This document shows, piece by piece, positions 1 through 9,752 of a stretch of DNA of 61,514 bases. The notes beneath the pieces are model-generated. The model saw nothing but the letters and a program-made list of their open reading frames with translations, was not told where the DNA came from and did no database searches. The stretch comes from Chitinophagales bacterium (lineage in GTDB: Bacteria; Bacteroidota; Bacteroidia; Chitinophagales; Chitinophagaceae): positions 1 to 61,514 of the forward strand of contig JAATFV010000215.1 of NCBI GenBank assembly GCA_015655015.1. The letters are read 5' to 3'. Position 1 is the first letter of the stretch. Each line of letters begins with the position of its first letter. A program made the translations under genes and the position numbers.

Positions 1-1229
1 CGGCTGCTGAAAGGATTCATCATTAAGAAAGGTCCCTCATTCTGAATACCGGGCGCATGATTTTTGCTGTCGCTCATCACCATATTCGGGGCCGTCAGAT
101 ACCGCAGCGCTTTAAAATCAGGCATGACAGCTGCAGGATAAGTGTTGAACGCGACGTCTTCGCAGTTATCAGCCCACGAAGGGTCCCCTGTAATACCGGT
201 AAGGATTTCATCGGAAGCCATCTGCTCTACCATACCGCAGGTTTCAACCGCCTGCCGGGGATCGGAATACCCCTTCCGCGCATTTTCATCCGCGCCGAAC
301 ATTCCCCCCGGCGCCTGGCCGTATAATTGTCTCACCAGCGCAAAGTCTGCATACGTAGCCTGTAAATAAAAGGAATCTTTTGCCTGCATAAAATAGGTGG
401 CAGGCTCCCGGAAGCATTGCGCTATATTCACATTGTGCCAGTTGGGCAGGTCATTTTTCTGTGCCCAGTTGGCCGTGTTACGGTGGATCTTGCGGGCGAG
501 CTCCAACAGCCATTTTTCCCCCGTAATATTATAGAGCCAATAAATGCTGTACAGGTTGTCCCCGCCCCGGCTGTTCTCCCAATAGATCTTTAACAGCCGG
601 TCATCCGGCACCGTCATTTGCCATTTGAAATACTTTGTCATAAAGGGGATCACCCGCTTGTCATGACTGTACTCAAAGTAAGACTGCATACACCACAACA
701 TCAGCATGTTCGGCCATAAGTCGGGGGTATTGCCTTTATTATCCTGGTGTTCATTCTCCACCACACGCGGTCCGAAATAGCCATCCGGTGTCTGGCTTTC
801 AAACACCTTGTCCAGCCATTGTCTTGTTTCGGTAATTATTTTCTCATCCTTCAAAATATACCCGAGATCTCCGTACCCTTTCAGCCAGTAAGGCACTTCC
901 TCCCAGCCATGGTCCCCCTTCCCGGTACCGCTGAACCAGGCGTTGTTATCCTTATCGAGCCAGGCGCTGATGTTTCCCAATTGCCCGGTCAGGCCATCGC
1001 GTTGTAAGGTGAGATACTTCAGGATCCAGCCCCCCGGCCGAATGCTTCCGACCGGAAGTTTTATAAAATGCAGGGGCGTTAGGGGCTGTCTGTTCCCCGT
1101 ATAATAGGCATTGGCCCCGGCCGTCTCCGTGCGTTTAACAATGGAGAAACGCAGGTCCGTTTTCTGAGCGTTCCCGATTTTTATACCGGCTAAGATTAGC
1201 AAGGCAATACAACAAAGCAGGTTTTTCAT
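1..1229 (-). CDS. GH127-type beta-L-arabinofuranosidase, N-terminal part (runs off left edge)
   Basis: About 409 residues are visible, reading from an ATG at 1229 towards the left edge with no stop. The first 22 residues form a signal peptide ending near GNAQ. The rest matches the (alpha/alpha)6 barrel of GH127/DUF1680 enzymes, which remove beta-L-arabinofuranose from arabinan or glycoprotein glycans. The visible segment VETCGMVEQMASDE carries the Glu-x-Cys pair (residues 329 and 331) that in characterised GH127 enzymes supplies two ligands of the catalytic zinc site. The family motif SKNHAPGIQNEGP follows near residue 395. The Cys-Cys pair that holds the nucleophile lies beyond the edge, so intactness cannot be judged. 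No partner gene is visible to its right on the same strand. Confidence 0.85.
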   Translation of the reverse strand, partial: MKNLLCCIALLILAGIKIGNAQKTDLRFSIVKRTETAGANAYYTGNRQPLTPLHFIKLPVGSIRPGGWILKYLTLQRDGLTGQLGNISAWLDKDNNAWFSGTGKGDHGWEEVPYWLKGYGDLGYILKDEKIITETRQWLDKVFESQTPDGYFGPRVVENEHQDNKGNTPDLWPNMLMLWCMQSYFEYSHDKRVIPFMTKYFKWQMTVPDDRLLKIYWENSRGGDNLYSIYWLYNITGEKWLLELARKIHRNTANWAQKNDLPNWHNVNIAQCFREPATYFMQAKDSFYLQATYADFALVRQLYGQAPGGMFGADENARKGYSDPRQAVETCGMVEQMASDEILTGITGDPSWADNCEDVAFNTYPAAVMPDFKALRYLTAPNMVMSDSKNHAPGIQNEGPFLMMNPFSS

Positions 1230-1325
1230 GTCGTCCTTTTAAGTCCGCTTATTTATCTTCATTCAATTTACTGAATTACTACAAATAAGCTTCCCTAAAC
1301 CTGCAATACATAACTATCCCCCTGT

Positions 1326-1802
1326 TTAATTCTTTGTTGAATCCGTTTGCGGCACTAGTACCGGCACAGCTTCCATATTGTTTTTGTACGCCTGAATGTA
1401 AGTGTTCAATTTGCTTTGTTCCTTGGCAATTTTTTCCGTCAGGTTACGGATATCCTTATTCAGATCTTCCAGCTTGTCAGATGCCCTTCGGGCTTTTTTA
1501 GCGTCACTCCGCGCATCGCTGGCCGCATGATCGGCCCTCCGGGCCAATTTCTTATCCTGTGGATCGCCGCCTAATTTATTGGCCGCCTTTTGATTATCAC
1601 TAGCTGACTCCTGGGCCTTCGCGGCAGTCTCTTCTTTCTCCTTTGTTTTGTCGGATACGCTATTCTGCAGCTTGGTCAACTTCTCCTGGTCTTCCCGGAT
1701 CCTCTCCGTTAGCTTAAGGGAATCCTTATTCACAATTTGCGCGGAGGCGACAACGGTAAAAAATAAAACGCTCAGAATAGAAAGCAATAGACTTTTTTTC
1801 AT
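1326..1802 (-). CDS. small secreted coiled-coil protein, function unknown
   Basis: This is a 158-residue protein with a clear signal peptide (MKKSLLLSILSVLFF..., cleavage near ASAQ at about residue 21). The mature part is rich in Lys, Glu, Asp, Ala and Gln, with long stretches expected to be continuous amphipathic helix (about residues 28-140). It should therefore sit in the periplasm as a coiled coil or helical hairpin. No catalytic motif or lipobox is seen. It stands alone: the GH127 gene starts 97 nt further on, and the next gene on the other side is divergent. I do not recognise a named family; small Lys/Ala-rich helical periplasmic proteins are common in Chitinophagaceae. Confidence 0.75.
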   Translation of the reverse strand: MKKSLLLSILSVLFFTVVASAQIVNKDSLKLTERIREDQEKLTKLQNSVSDKTKEKEETAAKAQESASDNQKAANKLGGDPQDKKLARRADHAASDARSDAKKARRASDKLEDLNKDIRNLTEKIAKEQSKLNTYIQAYKNNMEAVPVLVPQTDSTKN

Positions 1803-2117
1803 TTAAAAAATGTTGAGCTGATGTTAATAATAGGTAGACTCATTAACAATGACTTTATTGGAAGTACTTACGTTTCAAAAAGAGGCAGCTTTAACATAAA
1901 AATTAAGGAAAGTAACTAAGTTGGGGAATATTTTTCCCAACCTGGTTTCAGACTGATCAAGTTTTCCGCAGAACGTTACATTTAATCCGATATTAATACA
2001 AACGTCAATAATTCGTTATTTTTTCAGGCTCTTTGCAATAAGCCGGATTTGCTACGGACTTTCACATAAAATAAGGAAGTAAAAACAACTGACTGACCAA
2101 TTTTCCCGTAACGGGCA
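1803..2117. other. divergent intergenic region
   Basis: These 315 AT-rich bases lie between the coiled-coil protein (minus) and the DUF5686 protein (plus), so they should hold both promoters. I see no exact TAnnTTTG box, no inverted repeat of note and no open frame with coding character. Confidence 0.5.
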
Positions 2118-4724
2118 ATGAATAGTATGATGTATTCTCCGGTTAAAATTCTTCCTTTACTGGTTATCCTCTTTTGTTCCCGTCAGGTTTTGGGTCAAAC
2201 CCGTATTTTATCCGGCGTTATTACGGATACCGCTACTCACGAGCCGCTGAGAAATGCCAGTATTTATAACAAGACGAATAATAAAGGGGTCCGGTCGGAT
2301 TCCCTGGGAAGATTTGCAATATCGATAGGTACAGGAAAGATTACACTGGTCGTTTCCATGATCGGTTATACCACAAGAACCATTATTCCGCGTAGTGATA
2401 CCCTCGCCATTGCCCTTGTGCCGGAAGCAGAGAAAATGGAACAGTTCGTAGTCACCAATAAAAGAGGTAAATATCGCAATAGGGACAACCCAGCAGTGGC
2501 GCTCATCCGGAAGGTCATTGCAAACAAAATGCAGAATCGCCCCGAAGCCGTTGACTATGCCAGCTATGAAGAATATGACAAGGCTGAGATCAGCCTTCGG
2601 GACCTGGATCCTAAAAAACTAAGCAAACGGCTGCTCAAACCTTATCGTTTCCTTTTCGACCATCCCGATACGCTGGCAGGAGATACCTCCCGTTTATATC
2701 CCGTGTATCTCGAAGAAAAATTATCGGATAATTACTTACAAAAAAAACCGGCACGGACCAAACAGATCGTTATCGCTGAAAAAAAAGTGGATTTCGGCGA
2801 TCTGGTAGATACAAAAGGGGTTAGCAATTACATGAACACCCTCTTTACAGATATTGATATCTACGATAACAATATCATGCTTTTTACCAACCAGTTCCTG
2901 AGCCCGATCGCAAATGCCGCACCGGCCTTTTACGAATTCACCCTGGGAGATACGATCGTCAGCAACGGGCAGCAGCTGGTCCGGCTGAACTTTATCCCCC
3001 GCAACCCCGACGACCTTTTATTCAGAGGAATGTTATATGTCACACTCGATGGCAACTATGCCGTAGAGCAGGTAAGAATGACCATCAGCAAAAAGATCAA
3101 CCTCAACTTCGTTAAGAACCTGCAGATCCGGCAGGCATTTGAAAGGACCTCCAGCGGTCATTATTACAGGATCAGCTCGGACGTTTCCGCCAACTTCTCG
3201 CTTTCTGCAAAAGGAAAAGGCATCCATGGCCGCAAGCTGGTCACATACAGCCACCTCGTGACCGGTCAGCCCATAGCGGATAGCGTGTTCACAAAGACCG
3301 GCAAGACCGCAGAGACGGCAAAGACCGGTCCCCCCGTAATAACCGGCCCCGTAGAAAGTGCCCCCGATGCGGCACCCTCCCTGGCGGCGCCGTCTAAACC
3401 GGAATCGTTTTGGAACGAACACCGGTCAGAGCCTTTAGCCGCCGGAGAAGCCCGCGTATATGCTAATATCGACAGCCTGCGGCATCTGCGGACCTTCATC
3501 AGGACCAAAGACCTTATTAACCTCGTCGTTGCCGGTTATAAGAGCGCGGGGAAATTTGAGATAGGCCCCGCCAACACTTTTTATAGCTTCAATTCCGTCG
3601 AAGGATTCCGGCTGGCATTCGGCGGCAGGAGCACTCCCGCCTTCGACAAACATATCTACCTGGATGGTTATGGAGCCTATGGTTTTACCGATCACCGGTG
3701 GAAATACAACGCCGGCGTTGCTTATTCCTTCAACAAGGTGCCGGTTTATGGTTATCCCCTTCATTATATCAAGGTCAGCTTCCAGCATGATCTGAAAATA
3801 CCGGGCGAGGAACTTCAGTTCGCACAGAACAGCAGTTTCCTCTCATCCTTCAAAAGAGGTACCGACAGCATATGGCTGTACAATAATATTTTCCGGATTG
3901 ATTATATGCGGGAGCTGCCCAGCCATCTCTCGTATGGTTTTGGTTTCAAATACTGGGCCCAGCAGCCTGCCGGCGGCCTCCATTACCTCCAATCCAAAAG
4001 AGATGGTCTCGATACAGTTACGAACATCGCCACCTCCCAGTTCTCCGCTACGCTCCGCTGGGCGCCACATGAAAAATTCTACCAGGGAAGAGTATACCGC
4101 GTACCCTTTCCCAATCAATACCCCATCTTTACCCTGCAATACATTGCAGGTTTCAAAGGCCTGTTCGGGGGCAATTATTCTTACCAGAACATCAGCCTGA
4201 ACATGTTTAAACGTTTTTATCTTTCCGCTTTCGGATACACCGATGTCACCTTGTCCGGCGCCTATATAATCGGAAAACTACCTTTTCCGCTGTTGAACGT
4301 ACTGCCCGCCAATCAAACCTATATCTATCAGCCCGACTCCTATAACCTGATGAACTTCCTGGAATTTGTCAGCGACCACTACGTAGGTATGGATATCGAG
4401 CATCACTTCAATGGTTTTATCTTTAATAAAGTCCCCTTTTTAAAAAGGCTCAAATGGCGGGAGATCCTTACCGCGAAACTATTATATGGAGGAGTAAGAG
4501 CGGAAAATGATCCGGCAAAAGATCCCTCTTTGATAAAACTGCCGATGATCAACGGCCAGCCCGCCACGTTTACATTGGGCAACCAGCCCTATATCGAAGC
4601 AGGGGTCGGTATCGGCAATATCTTCAAATTGCTGCGGGTCGACGCCATCGAACGTTTCTCCTATCTGGACCATCCGATGGTGCCCCGCTACGGCATACGA
4701 TTCCAGCTGAAATTTGATTATTAG
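2118..4724 (+). CDS. DUF5686 outer-membrane protein with carboxypeptidase-like regulatory domain
   Basis: This 868-residue protein starts with a signal peptide (cleavage near VLGQ, residue 27). A carboxypeptidase-D regulatory-like beta-sandwich follows (SGVITDTATHEPLRNASIY, about 31-115), then the DUF5686 region, whose opening RKVIANKMQNRPEAVDYASYE is typical. The C-terminal half is rich in alternating aromatic strands and ends in Phe-Asp-Tyr, as expected of an outer-membrane barrel. A Lys/Thr/Ala/Pro-rich insertion at about 395-440 (TKTGKTAETAKTG) looks like a low-complexity linker. Function is not established for the family; links to envelope biogenesis are inference. The Met at codon 1 is followed by two more within five codons, so the start could be slightly later. 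Confidence 0.85.
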   Translation: MNSMMYSPVKILPLLVILFCSRQVLGQTRILSGVITDTATHEPLRNASIYNKTNNKGVRSDSLGRFAISIGTGKITLVVSMIGYTTRTIIPRSDTLAIALVPEAEKMEQFVVTNKRGKYRNRDNPAVALIRKVIANKMQNRPEAVDYASYEEYDKAEISLRDLDPKKLSKRLLKPYRFLFDHPDTLAGDTSRLYPVYLEEKLSDNYLQKKPARTKQIVIAEKKVDFGDLVDTKGVSNYMNTLFTDIDIYDNNIMLFTNQFLSPIANAAPAFYEFTLGDTIVSNGQQLVRLNFIPRNPDDLLFRGMLYVTLDGNYAVEQVRMTISKKINLNFVKNLQIRQAFERTSSGHYYRISSDVSANFSLSAKGKGIHGRKLVTYSHLVTGQPIADSVFTKTGKTAETAKTGPPVITGPVESAPDAAPSLAAPSKPESFWNEHRSEPLAAGEARVYANIDSLRHLRTFIRTKDLINLVVAGYKSAGKFEIGPANTFYSFNSVEGFRLAFGGRSTPAFDKHIYLDGYGAYGFTDHRWKYNAGVAYSFNKVPVYGYPLHYIKVSFQHDLKIPGEELQFAQNSSFLSSFKRGTDSIWLYNNIFRIDYMRELPSHLSYGFGFKYWAQQPAGGLHYLQSKRDGLDTVTNIATSQFSATLRWAPHEKFYQGRVYRVPFPNQYPIFTLQYIAGFKGLFGGNYSYQNISLNMFKRFYLSAFGYTDVTLSGAYIIGKLPFPLLNVLPANQTYIYQPDSYNLMNFLEFVSDHYVGMDIEHHFNGFIFNKVPFLKRLKWREILTAKLLYGGVRAENDPAKDPSLIKLPMINGQPATFTLGNQPYIEAGVGIGNIFKLLRVDAIERFSYLDHPMVPRYGIRFQLKFDY

Positions 4725-4732
4725 AATTAAAA

Positions 4733-4763
4733 AACCAGACTGACCTCTCCGATCAGCCTGGTT
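4733..4763 (-). terminator. hairpin terminator for the minus-strand barrel-protein gene
   Basis: An 11-bp stem with one mismatch (aaccagactga against tcagcctggtt) encloses a 9-nt loop. On the minus strand it is followed by a run of six T, so it should stop transcripts arriving from the 4827-7517 gene. It lies 8 bases behind the stop of the convergent plus-strand gene and may serve both weakly. Confidence 0.6.
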
Positions 4764-4826
4764 GCCCAAACAATTTAATTTCCTGACCAACCTGATTTTC
4801 CCCAACCAGTTTGATCCTATCTTAGT

Positions 4827-7517
4827 CTAATTCCCTAAGCTCGGCGGTCCTTGCGAATTCATATCCTTCCGCTTGAACAAATTCAGGTCCATCTTTCCAA
4901 ACCGGTAAGCAAACACCACCCGGAACAGCTGCGGATCTTTAAGCCGGTCATATTCCTGGGCGAAAAACTCACTTTGACTGTACTGGTTCGACCAGCGGTT
5001 ACGAAAGATATCGGTCATGCTGGCAGTAACGGAAGCCGCATTATTCTTAAGAAAAGTCTTCTTCACAGCCAGATCGAATCCATAATAAGGCTTGATATAC
5101 CCCTGCGAAGAGCTTTGCGTAGTTGCGCCTGGAGGACCGAAATTATTGGTATTCAGGTTCACCGGCAGATTCGTCTTCGACTGATAGATCGCCGTCAGCT
5201 GGACGCTGAAGTTATAAGGCAGCTTGAAATTACTGTTGAACTTGCCAAACCAGCTCAGGATCGCATCCTGCGAAGGCTGCTTCAGGTTGTCCGTATTGAT
5301 ATGCGAATTGTAGATATTCAGGTTCAGCGAAATGTCCCACCAGGGGGTGATATTATCCGTAGACGTGATCTCACCGCCCACCGTATATCCGTTTTTGGCA
5401 TTTTCGTAGGTATTGATCAGCACCGGCTGCCCGATCGGGTTCACGCCGCTGTCCTGGTAACGCACCATCATATTCGACGTATACTTGTAGTAACCGGAGA
5501 TCAGCAGCGTATTGCTATGCGGAAAAGTCTTCATATAAGTCAGCTCGAAAGAATTGGTGAATTCCGGCACGAGGTCGGGATTACCACGCGTGATATTCAG
5601 GGAATCGGAATAATCCGTATACGGGATCAGCTGGAAGAAGCCCGGCCGGTTGACCTTGCGGGTCGCGCTGAATTGTATCTCCTGGTCGTGTTCCAGCTTC
5701 TCGCTGAGGAACAGGGAAGGGAACAGGCTGGTCGGATAGCTGTTATGGAAATGCTGTCCCACGTTCAGCAGGTCTCCGGAATAATTGGAGCTCTCCCCTC
5801 TCAATCCAATGGAATAGCTGAATTTATCGATGGTGCTGCTGAAGTTTACGTAGGCGGCAAAGACCCGGCTGATACTCGTATAATTACTCGTACCATAGGG
5901 TGTCAGCGTGGCATTGCCCTGCTCATCCAGGATATAGGTATCATTGTAGTTGCTCAGTTTCTGAAAACTTGCCCGCAGACCCGCTTCCAGTTTTGACTTT
6001 TTACCGAGAGGATTCGTATAATCCGTTTGTATCGTCGTAAAGGCCGGAGATGCCGTCCCCAGCACCTGCTGCCGGGTAGTGCCGATCACGGGAGTACCGG
6101 GCGTAGTCGTATAATAATCCGTCGTATACAGCGAAGAAGAATGCGAGGTCACTCCGAAATAACTGCCATCAGCCGTTAGCTGCTCCCCCTCTTTGGCAAA
6201 AAGATGTTTCATCCCTACCTGCACGCCATTGACATCGAACTCACGGGTAGAGTTGGAATTTCGCAAAGAGTATGAAGTTGAATTACCCAGCTTGCTCAGG
6301 CTGTCCGTTTGTATATTCGAGATGTCCGTCGGGCCGAAGTTCCCATGCACCTTGATATACGAGGCTGACAGCGTCGTTTTGTTCGTGACGAAATAGTCCG
6401 CCCCGATCTGCCCGAACATGAAATGCCCTTTGTTACGTTGAAGATCATTCTGCAGCAGATGCGTCGTATCGCTCTTCAGATAGGTATAACGGTCCGTAGT
6501 ACCCACCGTCTTCCCGTTCATGCCGTTATACATGCCATTGAGGCTCAGGTTCACCTTTCCCTGACGGGCATTTAATCCGACCAGGGCATTAGGCGCCCCA
6601 TGGGAATCCATCCCGGCCGAAATACTGCCGTTATATCCCTGTTTCCGGTTCTTCTTCAATACGATATTGAGAATACCGGAACCTCCGCCCGAGGCATCGT
6701 ACTTGGCGGAAGGGTTCGTCATGACCTCCACGCTCTCGATCGCATCTGCAGGGATCTGGTCCAGGGACAGCGTAGTTGGCCGCCCGTCTACGAAGATCGT
6801 AGGCGTCGCTCCCCGAAGACTTACATTTCCATCGATATCCACATTGACAGATGGCACATTGCGCATGACATCCTGCGCCGTTCCGCCGGCGCTTACGATA
6901 TTCCTGTCCACATTGAACACTTTTTTGTCCATGTCCAATCGCATGGTGGGCGTTTTGGCCGTGACAGTGACCGTGCTCAGCTCCTTCATATCGGCCGCCA
7001 GTTTAATGGCGCCCAGGTCTTTATTAAAAGATGGTAAATTTCCTAATGGATTAGCCTGATCGCCGGGTTTGGCCGCCGCCGCTGCCGGGATGATCATAAA
7101 AGAAATATCCTGGGCTTTATAACCCGTGGCCGATAATTTCAGCACTAATGGGGACGCGATAGGCAGGTCTTCGAAATCAAATTCTCCGTTGGCCTTGGTA
7201 TCTACGCCCTTGATCAATACGAGCTTCTTTTTCTTTGAGGCAGGATCGACTGTTGACTTCAACACCAGCGCCGACACCTGGCCCATCGGCTGGCCGGTCG
7301 AATCGGTCACTTTTCCATAAGCACGCCCGATGGAGGGAGGAGCTCCCGCTTTAGCGCCGGGACCACCCTGTCCGCCGGGACCACCCGGGCCCGCTTGTGC
7401 ACCAGCACCGCCTGGCTTGGCCGCGCCCCCTTGTCCTGCAGGGGTCTGCGCCATACCCGTCAGGGCAAAAAGAAAAGTAAAAATGGTTAAGGACAAAATA
7501 AAAAGTTGCTTTCTCAC
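4827..7517 (-). CDS. TonB-dependent-receptor-like outer membrane beta-barrel protein
   Basis: This 896-residue protein has a signal peptide ending at TGMAQ (about residue 24), then a Gly/Ala/Pro-rich spacer (about 25-62). A carboxypeptidase regulatory-like domain follows (GKVTDSTGQPMGQVSALV), then a plug domain (VSAGGTAQDVMRNVPSVNVDIDGNVSLRG, about 205-285) and a long barrel belonging to the outer-membrane beta-barrel family OMP_b-brl_3. The opening GNVSLRGATPTIFVDGRPTTL is the usual plug signature. Such proteins resemble SusC but have no SusD partner and no TonB-box evidence here; the substrate is unknown. The gene is monocistronic and convergent with the DUF5686 gene. Confidence 0.85.
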   Translation of the reverse strand: MRKQLFILSLTIFTFLFALTGMAQTPAGQGGAAKPGGAGAQAGPGGPGGQGGPGAKAGAPPSIGRAYGKVTDSTGQPMGQVSALVLKSTVDPASKKKKLVLIKGVDTKANGEFDFEDLPIASPLVLKLSATGYKAQDISFMIIPAAAAAKPGDQANPLGNLPSFNKDLGAIKLAADMKELSTVTVTAKTPTMRLDMDKKVFNVDRNIVSAGGTAQDVMRNVPSVNVDIDGNVSLRGATPTIFVDGRPTTLSLDQIPADAIESVEVMTNPSAKYDASGGGSGILNIVLKKNRKQGYNGSISAGMDSHGAPNALVGLNARQGKVNLSLNGMYNGMNGKTVGTTDRYTYLKSDTTHLLQNDLQRNKGHFMFGQIGADYFVTNKTTLSASYIKVHGNFGPTDISNIQTDSLSKLGNSTSYSLRNSNSTREFDVNGVQVGMKHLFAKEGEQLTADGSYFGVTSHSSSLYTTDYYTTTPGTPVIGTTRQQVLGTASPAFTTIQTDYTNPLGKKSKLEAGLRASFQKLSNYNDTYILDEQGNATLTPYGTSNYTSISRVFAAYVNFSSTIDKFSYSIGLRGESSNYSGDLLNVGQHFHNSYPTSLFPSLFLSEKLEHDQEIQFSATRKVNRPGFFQLIPYTDYSDSLNITRGNPDLVPEFTNSFELTYMKTFPHSNTLLISGYYKYTSNMMVRYQDSGVNPIGQPVLINTYENAKNGYTVGGEITSTDNITPWWDISLNLNIYNSHINTDNLKQPSQDAILSWFGKFNSNFKLPYNFSVQLTAIYQSKTNLPVNLNTNNFGPPGATTQSSSQGYIKPYYGFDLAVKKTFLKNNAASVTASMTDIFRNRWSNQYSQSEFFAQEYDRLKDPQLFRVVFAYRFGKMDLNLFKRKDMNSQGPPSLGN

Positions 7518-8030
7518 AAAAAGTATATTTAGTCTGCAAATGTACTTTCCTCCTTTCTACTTATTCAGTGGATTACTGCCAACGGAGGAAAAAACTCGGT
7601 AAATGGCGTAAAAGCTTCCGTGAAAGATCTCACCCGGTTTTCCCTTTTCAGGGCCCGCCAAAATGACCACATTTTGGGCTACCGTTCAAACATTATTTTC
7701 ACCGGTCGTAATACTACGGACCGTAACACAAAAGTGTATCAATGGTTCACGTTTGAAGAAATAAATTCAGCACCACTTTCTTAACAAAACTTTTTTGCAA
7801 ATTGAAATAAAACCTTACGCTATGAGCTTTCGGATATTCCATTACGGTAGCAAACAAATTCGAAGCCATCGCCAATCTCTTCCATGCCCTTACCGGTAAA
7901 AGCAAAAAAACCTTTATTGACGAATTGAAAGGATACCGTAGTACTAAATCAGCCACTCCTACCGCTCATCCAGTGATATTCCGGCCATTCTCGTACTTAT
8001 TGTAAATTCGGCCCTCAAAACCACCATACA
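7518..8030. other. intergenic region with possible gene remnant and DUF2911 promoter
   Basis: No intact gene is seen in these 513 bases. On the plus strand an open frame of 59 codons (7826-8002) reads GYSITVANKFEAIANLFHAL and continues with a Lys-rich helix-like tail. It has protein-like composition but no start codon, so it may be the end of a decayed gene. TAAATTCG at 8003-8010 resembles the Bacteroidota -7 box TAnnTTTG with one mismatch and is placed 20 bases before the DUF2911 start. Confidence 0.35.
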
Positions 8031-8867
8031 ATGAAGAAGTTTTTCCTATTGTTAGCCATCGCAGGTTCCATTTATCTGCCCTCCGAAGCGCAGACTATCA
8101 GGACCCCATCCCCTTCCACCCCTCAATATGTCAAACAGGATTTCGGCCTCTCCAATATTGAGCTGTCCTATTCCAGGCCGGGAGTAAAAGGCCGTAAGAT
8201 CTTCGGCGACCTGGTCCCCTTCGGAAAAGTCTGGCGCACAGGCGCCAACGGAGCCACCACCCTGACATTCGGAGACCCCGTCACTATCGGCGGCACAAAG
8301 ATCCCCGCCGGGAAATACGGCCTGCTGAGCATCCCGGAAGCCGATTCGTGGACGATCATTATCACCCGCCAGCTGGATGTCACCAGCCCTGCCGCTTACA
8401 AACCGGATCAGGATGTTGCCCGGATAAAGGTGGAAGCACGCCAGCTCCCCTTCTCTGTAGAGACCTTCACCATCATCTTCGCCAATGTCAATACCAGCAG
8501 CTGTGAAATGCAAATGTTTTGGGAAAATGCTATGGTCACCCTCCCCATCACTACGGATGTGGACTCCAAAGTCATGGCCCAGATCGACAACGCCATGACC
8601 AAGGATAACCACCCTTACTTTACAGCCGCTTTCTACTACCTGGAAAATGGGAAAGACCTCAACAAGGCCCTGGAATGGTTTGACAAAGCCATCTCACAAG
8701 ACCCCACCGCCTTCTTTGCCGTCTACCAGAAAGCCCGCTGCCAGGCCAAAATGGGCAAGAAACAGGACGCCATCGCTACGGCGAAAAAATCCATCGAACT
8801 GTCCAGACAAGCTAAAAATGATGACTACGTTGCGCTCAACGAGAAGCTGATCGCTTCCCTTCAATAA
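8031..8867 (+). CDS. DUF2911 domain protein with C-terminal TPR
   Basis: This 278-residue secreted protein has a signal peptide ending at PSEAQ (residue 21). The DUF2911 domain covers about 30-170; its typical core is SRPGVKGRKIFGDLVPFGKVWRTGAN, followed by IPAGKYGLLSIP. The C-terminal 80 residues contain tetratricopeptide-like helices (NKALEWFDKAISQDPTAFFAVYQKA, AKMGKKQDAIATAKKSIEL). The DUF2911 family is common in Bacteroidota and has no demonstrated function; the fold is a periplasmic beta-sandwich paired with TPR helices that suggest protein binding. The gene stands alone between a 513-base gap and a strong hairpin terminator. Confidence 0.88.
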   Translation: MKKFFLLLAIAGSIYLPSEAQTIRTPSPSTPQYVKQDFGLSNIELSYSRPGVKGRKIFGDLVPFGKVWRTGANGATTLTFGDPVTIGGTKIPAGKYGLLSIPEADSWTIIITRQLDVTSPAAYKPDQDVARIKVEARQLPFSVETFTIIFANVNTSSCEMQMFWENAMVTLPITTDVDSKVMAQIDNAMTKDNHPYFTAAFYYLENGKDLNKALEWFDKAISQDPTAFFAVYQKARCQAKMGKKQDAIATAKKSIELSRQAKNDDYVALNEKLIASLQ

Positions 8868-8878
8868 GAGATCAATGA

Positions 8879-8913
8879 AAAAGGCCGCCTGGCTGATTGC
8901 CGGGCGGCCTTTT
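8879..8913. terminator. bidirectional rho-independent terminator
   Basis: A perfect 11-bp stem (aaaaggccgcc against ggcggcctttt) encloses a 13-nt loop, with A and T tracts on either side. It lies between the DUF2911 gene (plus, ends 8867) and the lipoprotein gene (minus, ends 8928), so it can end both transcripts. Confidence 0.85.
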
Positions 8914-8927
8914 CATTTTCAACTCAT

Positions 8928-9473
8928 TTAGTTCCGTTTTACATTGAATTCCCCTTCCGTTACCGCATGCCCGTAGTCCAGGTCCGACGAATACAAAGTC
9001 CCGGAAAAAGTTCCTCTGATAGATTGGCCGTCCAGCCCCGTCAATCGCACGGATACGTGGACATCCGGCGCCAGCACCGTGTTATAGGAAGCAAAGACCT
9101 TCCCCGTCTCATCCGTATAATCCAATGAGGCCCCGGCATCATAACTACCCGACAGGAAATCCTGCGTATAGACGCCATTCACCGCAAAAGGCGCCCTGGA
9201 ATTAAGGACGATCCCAAACGAATTGTAGCTCCCGTTACCCGCTGTCTTCAGCGCTACCAGAACTGCGCTATACCCGGAAGAGCCCGCCGTCGTATTGTCC
9301 GTTAGCCCGGCAAGGGAGTTGCCGCTGAATACCCGCGCGGTCCCGTCGATCTTACACCTGATATAATATTGCTCCTGTTCCCCGCCATTATTGGATTTCC
9401 CGCAGGAAGCCAGCAGTACCAAAAAAATAAAAATTACTGGTAGAGCAGCGGCGGGTGTCATTGACTTGTACAT
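8928..9473 (-). CDS. putative lipoprotein, function unknown
   Basis: I start the gene at the ATG at 9473 because the first residues then form a lipoprotein signal peptide: MYKSMTPAAALPVIFIFLVL followed by the lipobox LASC (Cys about residue 24). A longer reading from 9581 would place 36 residues with no signal character in front. The mature part (about 158 residues) is rich in Ser, Gly, Thr and Tyr with alternating beta pattern, e.g. YIRCKIDGTARVFSG near the N-terminus and EGEFNVKRN at the end. That resembles small Bacteroidota lipoproteins whose single beta-sandwich domain begins with a 'C-x-I-D-G' strand. No enzyme motif is visible. Confidence 0.7.
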   Translation of the reverse strand: MYKSMTPAAALPVIFIFLVLLASCGKSNNGGEQEQYYIRCKIDGTARVFSGNSLAGLTDNTTAGSSGYSAVLVALKTAGNGSYNSFGIVLNSRAPFAVNGVYTQDFLSGSYDAGASLDYTDETGKVFASYNTVLAPDVHVSVRLTGLDGQSIRGTFSGTLYSSDLDYGHAVTEGEFNVKRN

Positions 9474-9752
9474 AGATGAAGTCTTTAAAAGTGAGGTTAA
9501 TTTGATTCCAACACCGCTAAAATCACATTTCCCCACTGACATGCCCTTCCCGGGGGATAGATCATCCGACAACCGGGACAAAAAGATTCTCCCCGCATCC
9601 CCCGCCGGCCGCCCCTTGACATTCCTCCTTCCGCCTCCCGGATAATATCCCTCAAAATGCCCTTTTTATCCCGCGAAAAGCCCCCGCCCTCCAAAATCAG
9701 GGACTTTTGATCCCGGCAACTATTTATTCCTTCACTATAAACACAATTATTT

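Noticed and set aside
4851..5996. 381-codon open frame on the plus strand, antisense to the barrel protein
   Set aside because: Shadow of the TonB-receptor-like gene; Arg/His/Ile-rich with no recognisable motif.
7747..7956. 69-codon minus-strand frame in the 7518-8030 gap
   Set aside because: No motif, and it lies opposite the more protein-like plus-strand remnant.
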